Shown: positions 46,171 through 58,267 of the stretch, piece by piece
Layout of the letters: each line of letters starts with the position of its first letter
How positions within the stretch are numbered: the stretch's first letter is position 1
From: Gymnopus androsaceus JB14
Lineage: Eukaryota > Basidiomycota > Agaricomycetes > Agaricales > Omphalotaceae
Assembly (NCBI GenBank): GCA_009733575.1
Contig: ML769550.1
Location: 88,328-152,327, forward strand
Reading direction: 5' to 3'
DNA length: 64,000 nucleotides
Translations under genes and position numbers: made by a program
Notes under the pieces: model-generated
Seen by the model: the letters and a program-made list of their open reading frames with translations, nothing else
Databases searched by the model: none
Told to the model about the DNA's origin: nothing

Positions 46171-48407
46171 ATGAAGTCTTCATTCGAGCTTTTGGCCGTC
46201 CTTATTGCTCTCTCGACGTCCGTTCTGGGCCAGTCGCCCGTCTGGGGACAATGTGGAGTACGAAATTTCACGTTCTGCTTGCTAATTTAAATTAATGCGT
46301 TACTTTCAAGGGCATTGGTTGGGACGGACCGACAACTTGCGCTGCTGGATCTGGATGTGTGGTGTCGAGCCCCTGTAAGGATTGCTCTGTGTCCTTGATG
46401 ACCATCATCGTTTAGCGAAATCATTTCAGACTACTCTCAATGTCTTCCTGGTGCTAGCACGACCGCCTCAGCCACTAGTACTAAATCGACATCCAGTACT
46501 GGAACAACGACTGCTACGTCCACGTCGTCAGGATCGGCGCCATCTTCTGCTGCAGGAACATGTGCAGCACCAACTACGAAATTCAAATACTTTGGTGTGA
46601 ATCAGTCTGGCGCAGAGTTCGGAAACACGGTCATACCAGGAACGCTCGGTACAGACTACACTTGGCCAGCACCTAGGTAAGTTTACTAGCGAATACCGCA
46701 TCTATGTTCTCCTCACCCTGATTTAACAGTTCAATCAATGTAATTAATCTAGTATTCCTGATTTATTCCTGGTATCTTGGCTGACGGACTACATAGTACT
46801 TTGTTGGCCAAGGCTTCAACTTTTTCCGTCTTCCGTTCTTACTGGAAAGACTTTGCCCTCCTGCTACAGGCATTACTGGTCCCTTTGACGCTCATTATTT
46901 CGGGAACCTCTCCGCCGTAGGCCACCTAGTATCAACATTTTTATTTGGTCGCTAACTATTGCTCGATACTCAGACCGTCACTGAAATTACTTCCTTGGGC
47001 GCCTACGTCGCTATTGAACGTGGGCATTGCTGTCGTTCGCTCCGCTGTTCTACCTAATCTCATTCCACTATAGCTCATAACTTCTTGATTTACAACGGAC
47101 AAACTCTCACCAGTACTTCCGCGTATGTTTGTTGTGTTGAACGATCTTTGATTTACTAACCATGTGCAATCCAGTTTCCAGACATGTAAGAAACCTTACC
47201 CGTCGTGATTTCTCATTGAACTGAATGTACGAATCCACACAGTCTGGACAAATCTCGCTTCAGAATTCGTAAGTAAATAGCTCTCAGTACATCGGAAAAT
47301 CATCGCTCAATATTTTGTCAACCAGAAAACCAACAACCATGTCATCTTTGGTGAGTTGTCGTATGACTGGTTCTTCGACTGCACCCATTCTAATTTCTAC
47401 CGGAAGACTTGATGAACGAACCTTATCAACCAACTGCCCAGGTGGTGTACGAAATGGTGAACTTGGTTGTCCTTCCTTACATTGATCTCAGCACTAATTC
47501 TTTTCGGTTTAGATGCAAGCTGGTGTCAACGGAGTTAGGGCAGCTGGCGCAACCTCTCAACTCATCTTGGTGGAAGGAACTTGTAAGTAGGTTTCTTTCC
47601 TGAAGAACTGGTCATTCATACGGTTTGTGCTATTTAGCTTACACAGGAGCCTGGAGTAAGTTCATTCACACCGAACTCGTCCCGACGTATAACCTGATAA
47701 CTTTTTTTCAGCTTGGGTCTCAAGCGGTAACGCTGCAGCCTTTGCGGCGCTCACAGACCCCAACAACAACGTAGCCATTGGTGCGAAAATACCTTTTCTT
47801 CCTATACTTTCTTCCTCTCTGATTAATTTCCAGAGATGCATCAGTACCTCGACTCTGACGGTTCCGGAACAAGCGCTACCTGTGTCTCGAACACAATCGG
47901 TGCATCTCGCTTGGCTGACGCTACGGCCTGGCTTCAAACAAACTGGAATCCGAGGCTTCCTAGGCGAAATGGGAGCGGGAAGTAACACTGCCTGCATTCA
48001 AGCTGTTTTCGGTGCGATTCGAATTACTGGGAGCTCAGGTGGTGATACAAAATTGACTTTTGACTACTTGAAGGTGCGATTTGTTCTATGCAGCAAGCCG
48101 GAGCAAATGTATGGATCGGATTTTCCTGGTGGTGAGTTTTTCTCTAGCTTTGTTTGATGCTTTCGCCTTCGTTGTTAATGCTTTTATTTGAAGGGCTGCT
48201 GGGCCATGGTGGGGGTAAGTCGAAATTATTTTAGATCTTATTCATGCTTCTAATGAGCCGCTAGAACTTACTTCCAATCCATCGAACCTCCGAGGTAAAT
48301 ATTCAGATGCATCTTTGGTGATGGTTTTATTTTCTGACCCAGAACATCATTGCAGTGGTCCCGCGATCCCGAGCATCCTTCCACAGGCTTTGTTACCCTT
48401 CTTGTGA
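46171..48407 (+). CDS. Secreted endoglucanase: CBM1 plus GH5 subfamily 5 catalytic domain
   Basis: It cleaves internal beta-1,4 bonds of cellulose outside the cell. ATG 46171 gives a signal peptide ([20 protein letters not shown]). A CBM1 cellulose-binding module ([15 protein letters not shown]...SQCLP) and a Ser/Thr linker follow, then the GH5 barrel: [19 protein letters not shown]-type [21 protein letters not shown] (catalytic acid/base Glu, near 47415), [39 protein letters not shown] (nucleophile Glu), GFSWWAAGPWWG and [20 protein letters not shown] at TGA 48405. About 18 introns of 45-65 nt. One extra T near 47944 breaks the frame between WLQTN and GIRGFLGE; without it the gene is complete, so an assembly error is likely. 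It marks the organism as a plant-biomass degrader. Confidence 0.9.
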
Positions 48408-48632
48408 ATACGGATAGTGGAGAGGATGAATTTTCGTTTATTCCATTTCTTGGTAACATATGTACGGCAGGAAGCTTCTTAAATTGTGATATCACTTGCA
48501 GAAATTCATTCCCTCTCATTTATGAAAACCTCTGCATGGAACTGCTTGAATCTTAGCAAAGTCATACTAATACATGAAGTTAAAAGTAAGTAAGGTCATT
48601 GTCCAGGCTGCTTGTGTTTCAATCTCTACAAT

Positions 48633-50726
48633 TTACAAACGGGTAGCCACCGTCACGCGGTTTCTAATTCGTATAAAGGCCAACAGCAGCACCGCACTCC
48701 CAAGCAAAGATGCAGCGAGCACAAATATTGCTTTGGGGTAGGAAGCAACAGTCGACCCATAGGTGACAGCGTATACAGTAGGCTATGAAGGGTATCATTC
48801 ATCAGCTGCTTTCCAGTCAAAAGATCTCGACCATCACTCACCGATATAACATGGGCGACAGCGGAAACGACCGCCAGCGCTCCAAACAACGAACCTACCT
48901 CCGAACTACGCCCACTAGCGTGCAAGCATACAGCGCCTAACGAATGCAAAGTGGGATTACCGCCAGAAGTGAAGGATGATAGACAGGAGAAGGCAACAAA
49001 GGCGGCCTGAGAGGATGATGGGACTATCGCCACTAGAGCATCCGCAGTGGCATCAATGAACAGAGAAGCTTGAGCTAAAAGCTGGTCGAAGCGCAATTCG
49101 GACCAGATGGAGAGCGGGTCATTTGGTTGAGGTTTAGGTTTGAAGTAGTTGATGATTACTGTCGTGATTAAGTTGGTTAATGAATTCAGTCCGAGTCGGG
49201 GATGAGAGGGACGAAGAACTCACGAGGTAGGAATACCAGCAAGTTGATTGCTCGCGTTATCCACAAAACAGACATGTAGTAGCCCAGCTGTAAAGATAGC
49301 GTTACATGGAGATCTGTGAAAAAGGTATAAAGGTAGCTTACATCGCTTGCTGTCCACGAGTATATATGCTTGGCATACAAGTACTTGATTGAGAATACTC
49401 CCTGAACGCATATACAGTAGTGCTGTGAGTGGAGCAGCAAAGTGGTCCGGGATGATAACTCACGATGGAGATCGAGTACAAGAACAGCGCGCCTACTGCA
49501 AAAGTCAAGTTCCAATCCTTCTTCCGGTTCCCTTCGAAATTGGTGATGGTCCGAGGGATAAAGATTGAGATTGGAGTTATGAGGCCCGCAATTAATTCGG
49601 AGATGCCAGACTTTCAGGAAGCTCGAAAGAGATCTCCTCCTACGTCTGGTGTCTGCCGCTAGCGAGGGTTCCTCCGGCAGGGGTACGCTCTTCTTCTCAA
49701 GAGGTTCTGGGCATATAAAAGCAACAAAGCAAAGGAGAAGCACGAGCATCCCGGTGCTGACGAAGAAGAGGATGTACGGATTTTCAGGTTTAATAGACAG
49801 TATCATTCCACCGAGCTGTTTCCTAAAATGAATAGATGGCGCGACGATATCTCGCGGATACGCACCCAAGGTCCGATGGCCAGTCCAATGAAAACCATCC
49901 CCTGCAGAGTAGAGAATATCTTTGCCCGAGACCCATGCGCGGTACAATCTGACGTATATCTAAGTGAAGATCAGCATTCGATCGTCGATCGAAAAAGTGG
50001 ATGACATACGCGTGAACAACGCCATTGAACGCGGAAATGCCACCAACCAAGCCGTCTAGCACAGGCCCCACCATAATGAATTGTTCAGCGTGATTGTAAA
50101 ATGGAGTGTTCTCGCGAGTAACCAAAATGTATACTAGCTCCCTGTCGACACGAGTAAGCAGGACGCGAACAAGTGAAATTAACAACTTGCATAGCCAAAG
50201 CACCGGAGATCGTAACGAATAGAAGAGGTCTGCGACCATGAAAGTCTCCCCAACGACTCCAAGGACCCGTTGCCATCACACTCAGTACACTCATTAGTGT
50301 GGTAATGGCTATAATAAATGATCGGTCCCCGAGTCTAACGATAGTGTGAAAGGGAACGCGTACAAGCTTGGATTCTTGCAGTTCGACCTTGAACGTCGGA
50401 GGACGATTTACATTCCTCTGCAGCAATACCAGCGGCTCTGCAGGCGATATCGTTGAAGGCTTGCACCCGAATCGGCATTGAGATCCCGCGCTAAGGATTA
50501 GTGAGCGAAAGGAAAGAGCTTGTCCTAAAGCAGGCTTACAGCCATTGAATAGACAACGACGACGGGGATGAGCCTAAGGTAACACATTGATCAAGGGCTT
50601 ACCGTCCAACGGCAGTGGACGCTACCAATAAGGACTAGGCTTTGGGCGCACAGCATGCGGAGTGTCTTCATCTCCAGTGAGCAAAGGCTCCTCTTCTGAG
50701 CTTGTAGCAGCATCAGACCGAGGCAT
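48633..50726 (-). CDS. MFS transporter
   Basis: The protein is a major-facilitator permease of about 12 helices. ATG 50726 opens MPRSDAATSSEEEPLL; helices and loops follow: LIPVVVVYSMA, FIIAITTLMSVLSVMATGPWSRWGDFHGRRP (the GDxxGRRP loop between helices 2 and 3), FIMVGPVLDGLVGGISAF, GMVFIGLAIGPWVGAY, ILFFVSTGMLVLLLCFVAFI, a charged central loop (PLEKKSVPLPEE), NLTFAVGALFLYSISIGVF and YYMSVLWITRAINLL, and the C-terminal half ending NRVTVATRL at TAA 48633. Several short introns. A single extra base (49611) breaks FLK from SGISELIAG in the central loop, probably an assembly error. The substrate is unknown; the family includes sugar, drug and metabolite carriers. Confidence 0.82.
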
Positions 50727-51237
50727 TGGATTTAAAGAGAAAACCTAAGAGGGTTGTTGGTGGTTCAGATAAAAGAGGCCCCGAACAGTCATGTCGCCTT
50801 TGCAAGCAAGATAAGTCACCTCGGCAAAACTGCGATTAGTCACCGGTAGAAATTTTATTTTGGGATAGTACATGTTGACGGAGTGAAAGGAAAGCAAGAA
50901 TTAGGTGAAGCACTTCATTTACTGGCTAAAATTATCAGATAGCAGGATCTTATCGACACGAGCGAAAGAAAAATAAGCGCCATGCACCTGCTTCCGTTCC
51001 ACCATGATGGACAATGACCGATTTGAGCATCTAGTATGCAGATTCCTTCTATATGCCTTGGTAAACTAAAGCATTTCTCAGATTAAAAGGAAACGAAAGC
51101 GCCATTCGACGTATTCTGCTGTAGACCCTTGCCTTGGCTTCTATCCTCCAACTTTCTCCGAACCTTCTGCTGTCGAGATCCCTTCCTTGCTATCCCATGA
51201 AAACTCAGTTCAAGAACTCCAGCTCGATCCTACTGAC
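50727..51237. other. Intergenic region between divergent genes
   Basis: It separates the minus-strand MFS gene from the plus-strand gene at 51238. No feature is supported, apart from an open frame upstream of ATG 51238 that has no start codon. Confidence 0.4.
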
Positions 51238-52859
51238 ATGGAGAGATCTGCGAAGAAACCCAGGACATATGCCCGTAAACGCCCGATAGATGACCCAGAT
51301 ACTGAGCAAGAGGCTTCTCCGGCTCTGCTCAAGCGAAGAAGGAGATCGAATCCTCTTCTCATTCATTCGCCTCCTCCAGAACAAAGTAATATCCGTCCTC
51401 CGAAGAGCCGGAGACGACGGCACCCTCTGGCGCAGCGTCTTCTACACGCCGCTGTCTTGTCAGGCGTAGACCCTGTGGATAGCCTAATTGAACCAGATCC
51501 GAACGCACCATTGCCTACTCGAAGACCTCTCCAGTTTCAAGCTGAAACTGAATCACTCACAACTTCTCCTCCCGGAACGAAACGTCGACCTTCGTGGGGT
51601 CTTGTTGATCCTCATAAATCTTCCTCGTCTATTCGTACCGCGTCATTCATCTCTCGAAAAGAGAGGGAAACTTTGACGCCAAGAGAGAACTACAAGCCGC
51701 TAACGAGATGGCCATCTAGGCCTAATCTGAAGACGACGAAGAAGAAGAATCTCGACTATGGTCCTGCAAAGAAAAAGACATCGACTACCGACATGCAATA
51801 TCAGCGACGTCCTTTGACGTTTGTTCCTATACAGAAATCTGATCTATTGTTGTCTCGTCCAGGCTCTGGGTTAGCTCTCATTTTTCTTCACTGCGCCTCT
51901 TTATTGACACGATTTCAAAGATTTCCTCAAGCTCGAGATCCTACACCCGACAAAGTAAAATCCAGACACGCTATCAGGCCTCCTCTTATACCCGTTTTCG
52001 CCGCCAGCCAATCGATATCTGCACCTCCAGCCAAGAGCCCACCTATTGACTCCATCAATCAACCGCGCTCGCCTACAACAGCTACGCATTCAACTAATAT
52101 GAACCCTCCTCGTACTTCTATCCCACAGATTCAAATACCGTCTGCTCCTACAGCCCCTGTATCATCGCCCGGGCCTGAACCTTCTTCATCAGATTTTAAT
52201 GCTCCTGCGCCTATCGTACTCTGTCCTGCTACCAGTCCTGCTCCTATCACTTCCCAAGCCAATACTCCCGCACACATCGTGCCTCCAACTGATCCCTTGC
52301 TCGCTCCCGAACGTCCGTCCGACAGACCCTCGGTCCTCAATCTGCATCCTATCAACAATCATCCAAAAAACACTTTTAACCCATTATCGCGCTCCATGTC
52401 GAACAAACCTGCCAAACCACTCTCATCCTTCTTTGATGAGTTCCTCGAAACTGTTCGGGCAGCCACTTCGGCGACCCAGCACCAGCAGACGCAGATGAAT
52501 AATGTGTCGGGCCGGAGGTCTCAAGCACGACCGGCTAGCTCCCGCCGAGGAGTGTATTCCTCTACGTCGCGGTCCAATGTCTCTCGGCTGCTATTCAGAC
52601 TTATCGTTATCGGGACGTCGAAGAAGACGACGTGTTCGATGAATGGACTTCACGGGCCGCTCCGGCTCCAGAGGAAGAAGAGAAGATCGGAATTGGAGAA
52701 AGTTGGCTTTCGCGCGGGGGACCACTAAGCCCGGATCTATTGGTCGCGTTGCGGCCCTCTCAGTACCAAGTGACGTTGTCGCAGCTTAGTCCTCCGTCTT
52801 CATCGAGGGCAGGTGCTCTTCGAAATGCTATGGCGGGATTACGTGCTTTCTATGGATGA
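51238..52859 (+). CDS. Basic, disordered protein of unknown function
   Basis: ATG 51238 (MERSAKKPRTYARKRP) is preferred because the open frame upstream lacks another ATG. The protein is Arg/Lys-rich at the N-terminus (LLKRRRRSNP, PPKSRRRRHP; likely nuclear signals), then Pro/Ser/Thr-rich for about 350 residues without repeats or domains. It ends in a conserved-looking acidic/amphipathic part in another frame (SAAIQTYRYRDVEEDDVFDEW, then SRAGALRNAMAGLRAFYG, stop 52857). A missing base near 52582 explains the frame change. No enzyme or binding fold was recognised; a chromatin or cell-cycle regulator would fit the composition, but that is a guess. Confidence 0.6.
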
Positions 52860-52980
52860 ATGTAGGTGGTTTGAGCGGTCTGGTACGGTCGTTGTGCATG
52901 TTATGTATGCTGGATGAAATTCTAGCGATAGTACTACTAATACAGTACATGATGATCAATGGTATACAATTCGGATGCGG

Positions 52981-53598
52981 TTATGCGTCGAGAAATGATG
53001 ATAGCTTTCCGCTCCGGAATGCAGCTTGTATGTTGTCGTTACCTAGATATACATGTATGGGTTAATGAGATCCTCTGGTTAAATGGTGTAGTCAACGGAC
53101 CTCCAATGTGCCGTGATTCTATTCGTTAAAGGGAAATATTAGCGAACTTGTGTTCATACATTATGGAAAAAATCTACTCACTGATAAAAACATTTGGGAC
53201 AGTTCTTTGGCCAGTTTTCTGCGCCAGATACGACTGAATTTCGGATCCATTATCCAAGTAGTCAAGCCTGTAACAAATGTATAAGTTTGACTGTTTGAGT
53301 ATGGGTCGAAAAAATTACAACAATATCACGTACTCGAACACTTTCACTGGTACATCCGGAAATTTACTGGAAAACAGTGTCTTTGTCTCGTTGCAGTAAG
53401 GACAATAACTCTTGGAAAAAACAGTAACCGTGTTTTCTGAAATGGCAGACTGGGTAAAGTAGTAGTAGTATGATTAGCGATTCGGATTGTTCAAGGCTTG
53501 GCTGGCTGGACACGCACATCAACGAGGTTCGTTGTTGAGGGGGACGTAGGGGCCGTTGAGAATAGACGGTACACGGGCGAGAGGATGCGAGAGAACAT
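52981..53598 (-). CDS. Dithiol glutaredoxin, probably mitochondrial
   Basis: It reduces disulfides and glutathionylated proteins using glutathione. Five exons: [17 protein letters not shown] (basic, Ser-rich, like a mitochondrial presequence; ATG 53598) to [26 protein letters not shown] with the CPYC active site (about 53415); [16 protein letters not shown] and [10 protein letters not shown] with the cis-Pro TVP motif; RHIGG; and a last exon [19 protein letters not shown] ending at TAA 52981-52983. Introns are 45-70 nt with good splice sites and intact phase. The GGND element binds glutathione. It is convergent with the preceding gene, with about 120 bp between stop codons. Complete and intact. 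Confidence 0.9.
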
Positions 53599-54017
53599 AG
53601 GTAGAGCGATCCGGAATCCGGATGGTGGAACGGAGGAAGCAAAGGTTTAGACGCCCGTAGTAAGCCACTGCACGTAAAAATTGAATTTGCTTCTTCCTTG
53701 GCTTCTTCTTCTTCCCTTCTTCCAAACTCCCATTTCGCTCTCAAATTCTCTTGCATCCATCGCATCTAGACCACGCGTGTATGTCTAGCCTCAAAGCAGA
53801 CTATTCTTGGGTACAAAAAGCAATGTGCATCACAAATGTTTCCAGGAATTTTTTTCCGCATGACTGCGACTGAAATTACTAATGTCGGAGCGCTCGGGAC
53901 GACGGACCGACCCCATGGGGCTTCTCCTGAGTATAAAGTCGCGCGATGGTTGAAGGAAGCCGCTACATCCCGACCTTGGCTTCATCCTTCTAACAAATCT
54001 TATCCTCTAACCACAGT

Positions 54018-55297
54018 ATGACCGGCACCAACGGCGTCAACGGAGTTTCGACCAATGGTCAAATCTCAAGGCCTCTCCACCCTGGGATCTATGCGCCAAT
54101 ACCGACTTTCTTTCTTCCTGAATCTGAGGACTTGGGTGAGTCTCTCCATGTTACTTATCGGGAGCAGAAGAAAATGAAACTCAATCACGTCCACGATAGA
54201 TATCCCCTCTTTCGAAGCTCATATCAACCGAGTATCAACCGCCGGAGTAGGTCCCTTGATCGCTGGATCAATGGGAGAAGCATTGCACTTGTCGCATGCT
54301 GAGCGTGTCACACTGATCCATGCTGCACGAAAGACACTTGACGCTGCTGGTCTTACCCATGTACCTTTAATTGTCGGAACCGGAGCAGGGAGCACTCGAG
54401 AGACGATAGAACTCACCAATGAAGCAGCCGAAGCTGGTGCTGACTATGCTATCGTGATCGCCAGTGGATACTTTGCCGGGGCTTTGGCGGGTAATAAGGA
54501 TGCATTGAAGGCGTTCTGGACTGAAGTTTCAGAGAAAAGTCCAATCCCTGTCATGATCTACAACTGTGCGTACTGTTTCTCGTACTTCTCGCGGTTATTA
54601 ATGTCATTATAGATCCAGGAGCCAGTGGAGGTATCGATCTAGACTCGGATATCATCTCGGAGCTAGCTTTGGAATGCCCCAATCTTTGTGGTGTGAAACT
54701 CACGTAGGTTTTTTTTACATGTTGCATTTTTGGAGCCATCTAGACTTTATGCTCGTAGTTGTGGTAATGTGGGGAAACTTACCCGCATTGCCGATGTTGT
54801 TTCTGGAGCGGAATTCTCCTCGAAATATCCTCGCAAGAATCCGAAGGCCCCGTTCCTCGTGCTGGGTGGTTTTACTGACTTCATCACACCTTCCACGTAT
54901 GCCAACGGCCACGGTGCGATAACTGGTCTGGGAAACGTAGCTCCTGTATGTCCTTCATCTCCCACCTTGTATCTTTTTTTTTCGCTGATCCCTAATCATT
55001 ACTTAGTACTCGATCACAAAGCTGTTTGAGATCTCTGTAGCGTCTCGCAGCGACGCCAGCCTTCTTCCAGAGGCATTGCATTTACAGGGTATTATTGGCC
55101 GTGCTGACTACACGATTGCTAAAGCGTCTATCGCCGGGACGAAGTTCTTACTCGAGAAGATGTATGGTTATGGAGGTCTACCACGAAAGCCTCTTCCTCC
55201 CATCTCTTCTGACGATGCTCAAGCTCTATGGGACCATCCACACACTCGAGCTTTGATCAAATTAGAAAGGGAACTTAGCGGGAAATTGAAGGCATAA
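54018..55297 (+). CDS. DapA/HOGA-family aldolase or lyase
   Basis: TIM-barrel enzyme that forms a Schiff base with pyruvate-type substrates. MTGTNGVNGVSTNGQ is a flexible start; then GIYAPIPTFF, IPSFEAHINRVSTAG, PLIAGSMGEALHLSHAER, VPLIVGTGAGSTRETIE, IPVMIYNYPGASGG (catalytic Tyr), CGVKLT (Schiff-base Lys, about 54695), FLVLGGFTDFITPS, GAITGLGNVAP and IIGRADYTIAKASI, ending SGKLKA. At least four introns, frame intact, about 330 residues. Fungal relatives include 4-hydroxy-2-oxoglutarate aldolase and 2-keto-3-deoxy sugar acid aldolases as well as dihydrodipicolinate synthase. Fungi make lysine by the aminoadipate route, so a lysine role is unlikely. The exact substrate is unknown. Confidence 0.85.
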
Positions 55298-55675
55298 GAA
55301 TGATCATGGTTCATGACTACATGACTACACGAATTTTTTGTCTATTTAATTATGTATGTCTATTCTTATGTGGGGTTTAGAGTCTTGGTGCCTTCACTTC
55401 GTCTTTTTGTGCTTGCCGTGGTCAATCTTACATGATTGTAAAGTTTGTTTTCTGAAATTTGAAATGCCAGTAACGGTATACCGTACAAACCAGGATCTGC
55501 GCTTTAGGCGCCCGTAGTCTTGCGGGCCAGACGCTGAGTCAACGTAACTGAGACTCTTGTCCCGACTTTCATCTCGCGTTTTATTCACGGACGATATTCT
55601 TCGTGAACTACAAGTCATTCGGTCACTCTAATTCCACGTATACACTCTAATTCTATCCATTCTTTTGCATCTGCA
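55298..55675. other. Intergenic region upstream of the Bud13 gene
   Basis: No gene is seen. It contains the promoter of the plus-strand gene at 55676; no specific motif is claimed. Confidence 0.4.
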
Positions 55676-56714
55676 ATGTCCTTGAAATCATACCTGGCCG
55701 AAAAGTACATGTCTGGCCCCAAAGCAGACGCCATTCTCGCACGGGAACCCCAAAAGAAGAAGAAGAGAAAAGCGAAAGATCAAGCACATGTTGTCGAAGC
55801 GTCTATGATAAAAGACGATGATGCAGGCTGGGGGGACAACAAGAAAGATGATGATGATGATGTAGCTGAAGCTGTTATTGAGAAGGACAGAGGATTCAAG
55901 AAGAGGAAGGTAGCAGCGACATCTGGAGAGGGTTCTTCAGGATGGACAACAGTGCGTGCGGGCCAGGAGGAGGAGGCTCCGGCACAGGATGAGCAGCCTC
56001 TGCTCGTCGTCGAGGACGAAGAAGAGAAGCCTTTTATTGGCGGGCTGGTCAAGGGACAGATGAAGAAACCCGAACGAAAGATGGCTGATGAACCAGTGGC
56101 GACGGAAGAGGAGATTGCGCGAATGCAAGAGACAGTCTATCGTGATGCAACTGGTCGAAAGATTGACACGAAAGCTGCTCGTGCAGAAGCAGCACGGAAA
56201 AAGCGTGAAAAAGAAGAGAAGGAAGCGCAGAAGATGGAATGGGGTAAAGGGCTAGTGCAAAGAGAGGAGAAGGAAAAAAGGAAGGCCGAGTTGGAAAAAC
56301 TAAAGAGTCGACCGTTTGCCCGTGGTGCCGACGATAAAGACCTCAACGAAGAACAGAAATTAAAGGATCTATGGAATGATCCAGCGGCAGCATTCTTATC
56401 AGTACGTTCCCTTTCCTTTTGTCTTCCATCGAACACTCTACTAACGCTCATTTCAGAAAAAGAAATCAAAAGGTCCTCGAAAACCTGAATACGCCGGACC
56501 TCCGCCACCTCCGAATCGTTACGGTATCAAACCAGGTTATAGATGGGATGGCGTTGGTGAGTTAAGATCCTCTGCATCATCCTGTAACCTGTACGCTAAC
56601 CTAATGTTATCTAGATCGAGGAAATGGATTTGAAAAGAAGTTGTTCCAGACACGAAACGCCAGCAAGCGCTACCCAGCTAGGAGAGTTATCAATGGGGTG
56701 CAGAGGACATGTAG
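55676..56714 (+). CDS. BUD13: Bud13-like pre-mRNA splicing factor (RES complex)
   Basis: Bud13 joins the retention-and-splicing complex with Pml1 and Snu17. ATG 55676 opens [18 protein letters not shown], the family start. A long charged, coiled-coil-prone middle follows ([32 protein letters not shown]). A first intron splits AFLS|KKKSKGP and a second splits [11 protein letters not shown]. The C-terminal core [22 protein letters not shown] is diagnostic, and the last residues YQWGAEDM (stop 56712-56714) match the family end. One base seems to be missing near 56683, since KRYPAR and SYQW are in different frames. Otherwise intact, about 310 residues; many introns in this genome make such a factor expected. 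Confidence 0.88.
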
Positions 56715-57310
56715 TCGGCTCATGTTATGTGAGCCTCTGCAGCTGTAATTGTGTATCTTATTTAATCAACGGATATTGAATCCAAGGAAGATAAGACTCA
56801 TAGACGAATGATGCGATTCTCCCCATTGGCAGGCCTCTCATGACGGGAACTAGGATGATCCTTTCGGGACCCGCGCAAGTGTGTATTCGCCACTGTTCCA
56901 TCTCGACGATGGTTTGAATCAATGCTGATACGTTTCATCTAAAAATCTGCAACGTTCCTTCCTTCCATTGCATTACGCTGCCGGTTCCTATTCAAAAGCG
57001 CAGATTCTGGCGGTGTATTTATGGCATGAGAGCCATGTCTGCTTCCGCCCCTTGTCTACTTATGTTCTCTGCTGGTTGGAGAAAGCTTCCGGTGAACAAA
57101 TAAATTCCTGGTCGGATCCACTCTCCATGCTTCTCTTTTAATCTTTTAAACATAAATTACTAGTTCCAGTCTTTCTTGCCTTGGGAACTGTCATTCCATG
57201 CCGTTCCGCTTCTTGCTCGAGATCAATACGAGGTATGTATATACCTTTCACTGCATCGATTAGGTTTTACTGATATCCCGATTGTAGCCTAGCTGGATGA
57301 TATCGCTTCT
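56715..57310. other. Intergenic region before the tandem array
   Basis: No gene is supported. An open stretch (about 57150-57240, SFHAVPLLARDQYE) could be an exon leading into the array. Confidence 0.35.
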
Positions 57311-57545
57311 TGAGAAGATGGAGGAGCTTCATCCTCATCCTGATGAACAGAAGGTTTCGGTAAGACCCCTCTAACGGGCTTGCAACTCGGTCAAAAGCTT
57401 CTGAAAAGATGGAGGAGCTTCATCCTGATGAACAGAAGGTTTCGGTAAGACCCCTCTAACGGATTTCCAACTCGGTCAAAAGCTTCTGAGAAGATGGAGG
57501 AGCTTCATCCTGACGAACAGAAGGTTTCGGTAAGACCTTCTACTG
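57311..57545 (+). repeat. Three-copy tandem repeat of 85-92 bp with exon-like and intron-like parts
   Basis: Each unit contains AAGATGGAGGAGCTTCATCC...CAGAAGGTTTCGGTAAGACC. Unit starts (ATGGAGG) are at 57317, 57409 and 57494. Each coding-like half (MEELHPDEQKVS) is followed by GTAAG and CTAAC, as in a donor and a branch site. The last unit reads through into TGFQEFIPSSEYTKS. Confidence 0.8.
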
Positions 57546-58267
57546 TAACGGGTTTCCAAGAATTTATCCCATCATCGGAATATACAAAGAGCACGAGGGG
57601 TCACAAAGGTAAAGATATTCTTCTCAAGGTTATGAAAGTTTCCAATGCCATCTTGTTAGTAGTCTTATAACAGACTCGAATACACTCTGGATGTATGCTC
57701 ATACGGTCCGAGTTCAAGGCAGGCGACTAAGTCGCCTCTGGATCGAGTCCAAAGGCGAGCCTTTGTAGTCATGAGGAAGCAACTTGGCGATGTTCTCCCT
57801 GAGATAAAGGCGTATACGTATTACGGACTTGAAGGATCGAAAAAGATGGCTATGAGAATGTACTTGTTGGAGATGATGTGTGAAACGGGGGTTACCATGA
57901 TTGTTGAAAAGGGTTGCTTTATGAGTACATCTAGCTTCAAGCTTCACATATTCAGTCCAAATTGGGTTCATCTTTTTCAATAAATATGCGAAATTTCTCG
58001 GGCACCAAGATCATCAATTGACTGGGGTGGAAAGGCGTCTCTGAAAAACTGTGGAAGAATCCAACTGTGGTACGTTTCATCTATGCAAGGTTATCAGTCT
58101 GAATATTTTACATTTTACTTAGGTGAGTTATTGCAAAAGGGAGTTCCTTGATACGGTTATGAAGTACCCTTCGTAGAGAGAACTTTCGATCTTTAGGATA
58201 CAGTGTAATGGCCTTTTCCCAATGTCCAAGTCATTACTGTTACATTTGTCTCTCATATCTAATATAA
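57546..58267. other. Region with small unassigned open frames
   Basis: 57771-57983 (MRKQLGDVLPEIKAYT) and the read-through of the tandem array (ending SNAILLVVL near 57670) are open, but no family was recognised. Confidence 0.3.

Noticed and set aside
46171..48407. Endoglucanase as a true pseudogene
   Set aside because: Only one base disrupts about 18 otherwise perfect splice junctions and all catalytic motifs; an assembly error is more likely.
51901..52358. Minus-strand frames opposite the basic disordered protein
   Set aside because: They mirror the Pro/Ser-rich composition of the plus-strand gene and have no features of their own.
57715..57765. GGATCGAGTCC resembling a tRNA B-box
   Set aside because: No cloverleaf could be drawn around it, and the local hairpin GGCGACTAAGTCGCC is unrelated to tRNA structure.
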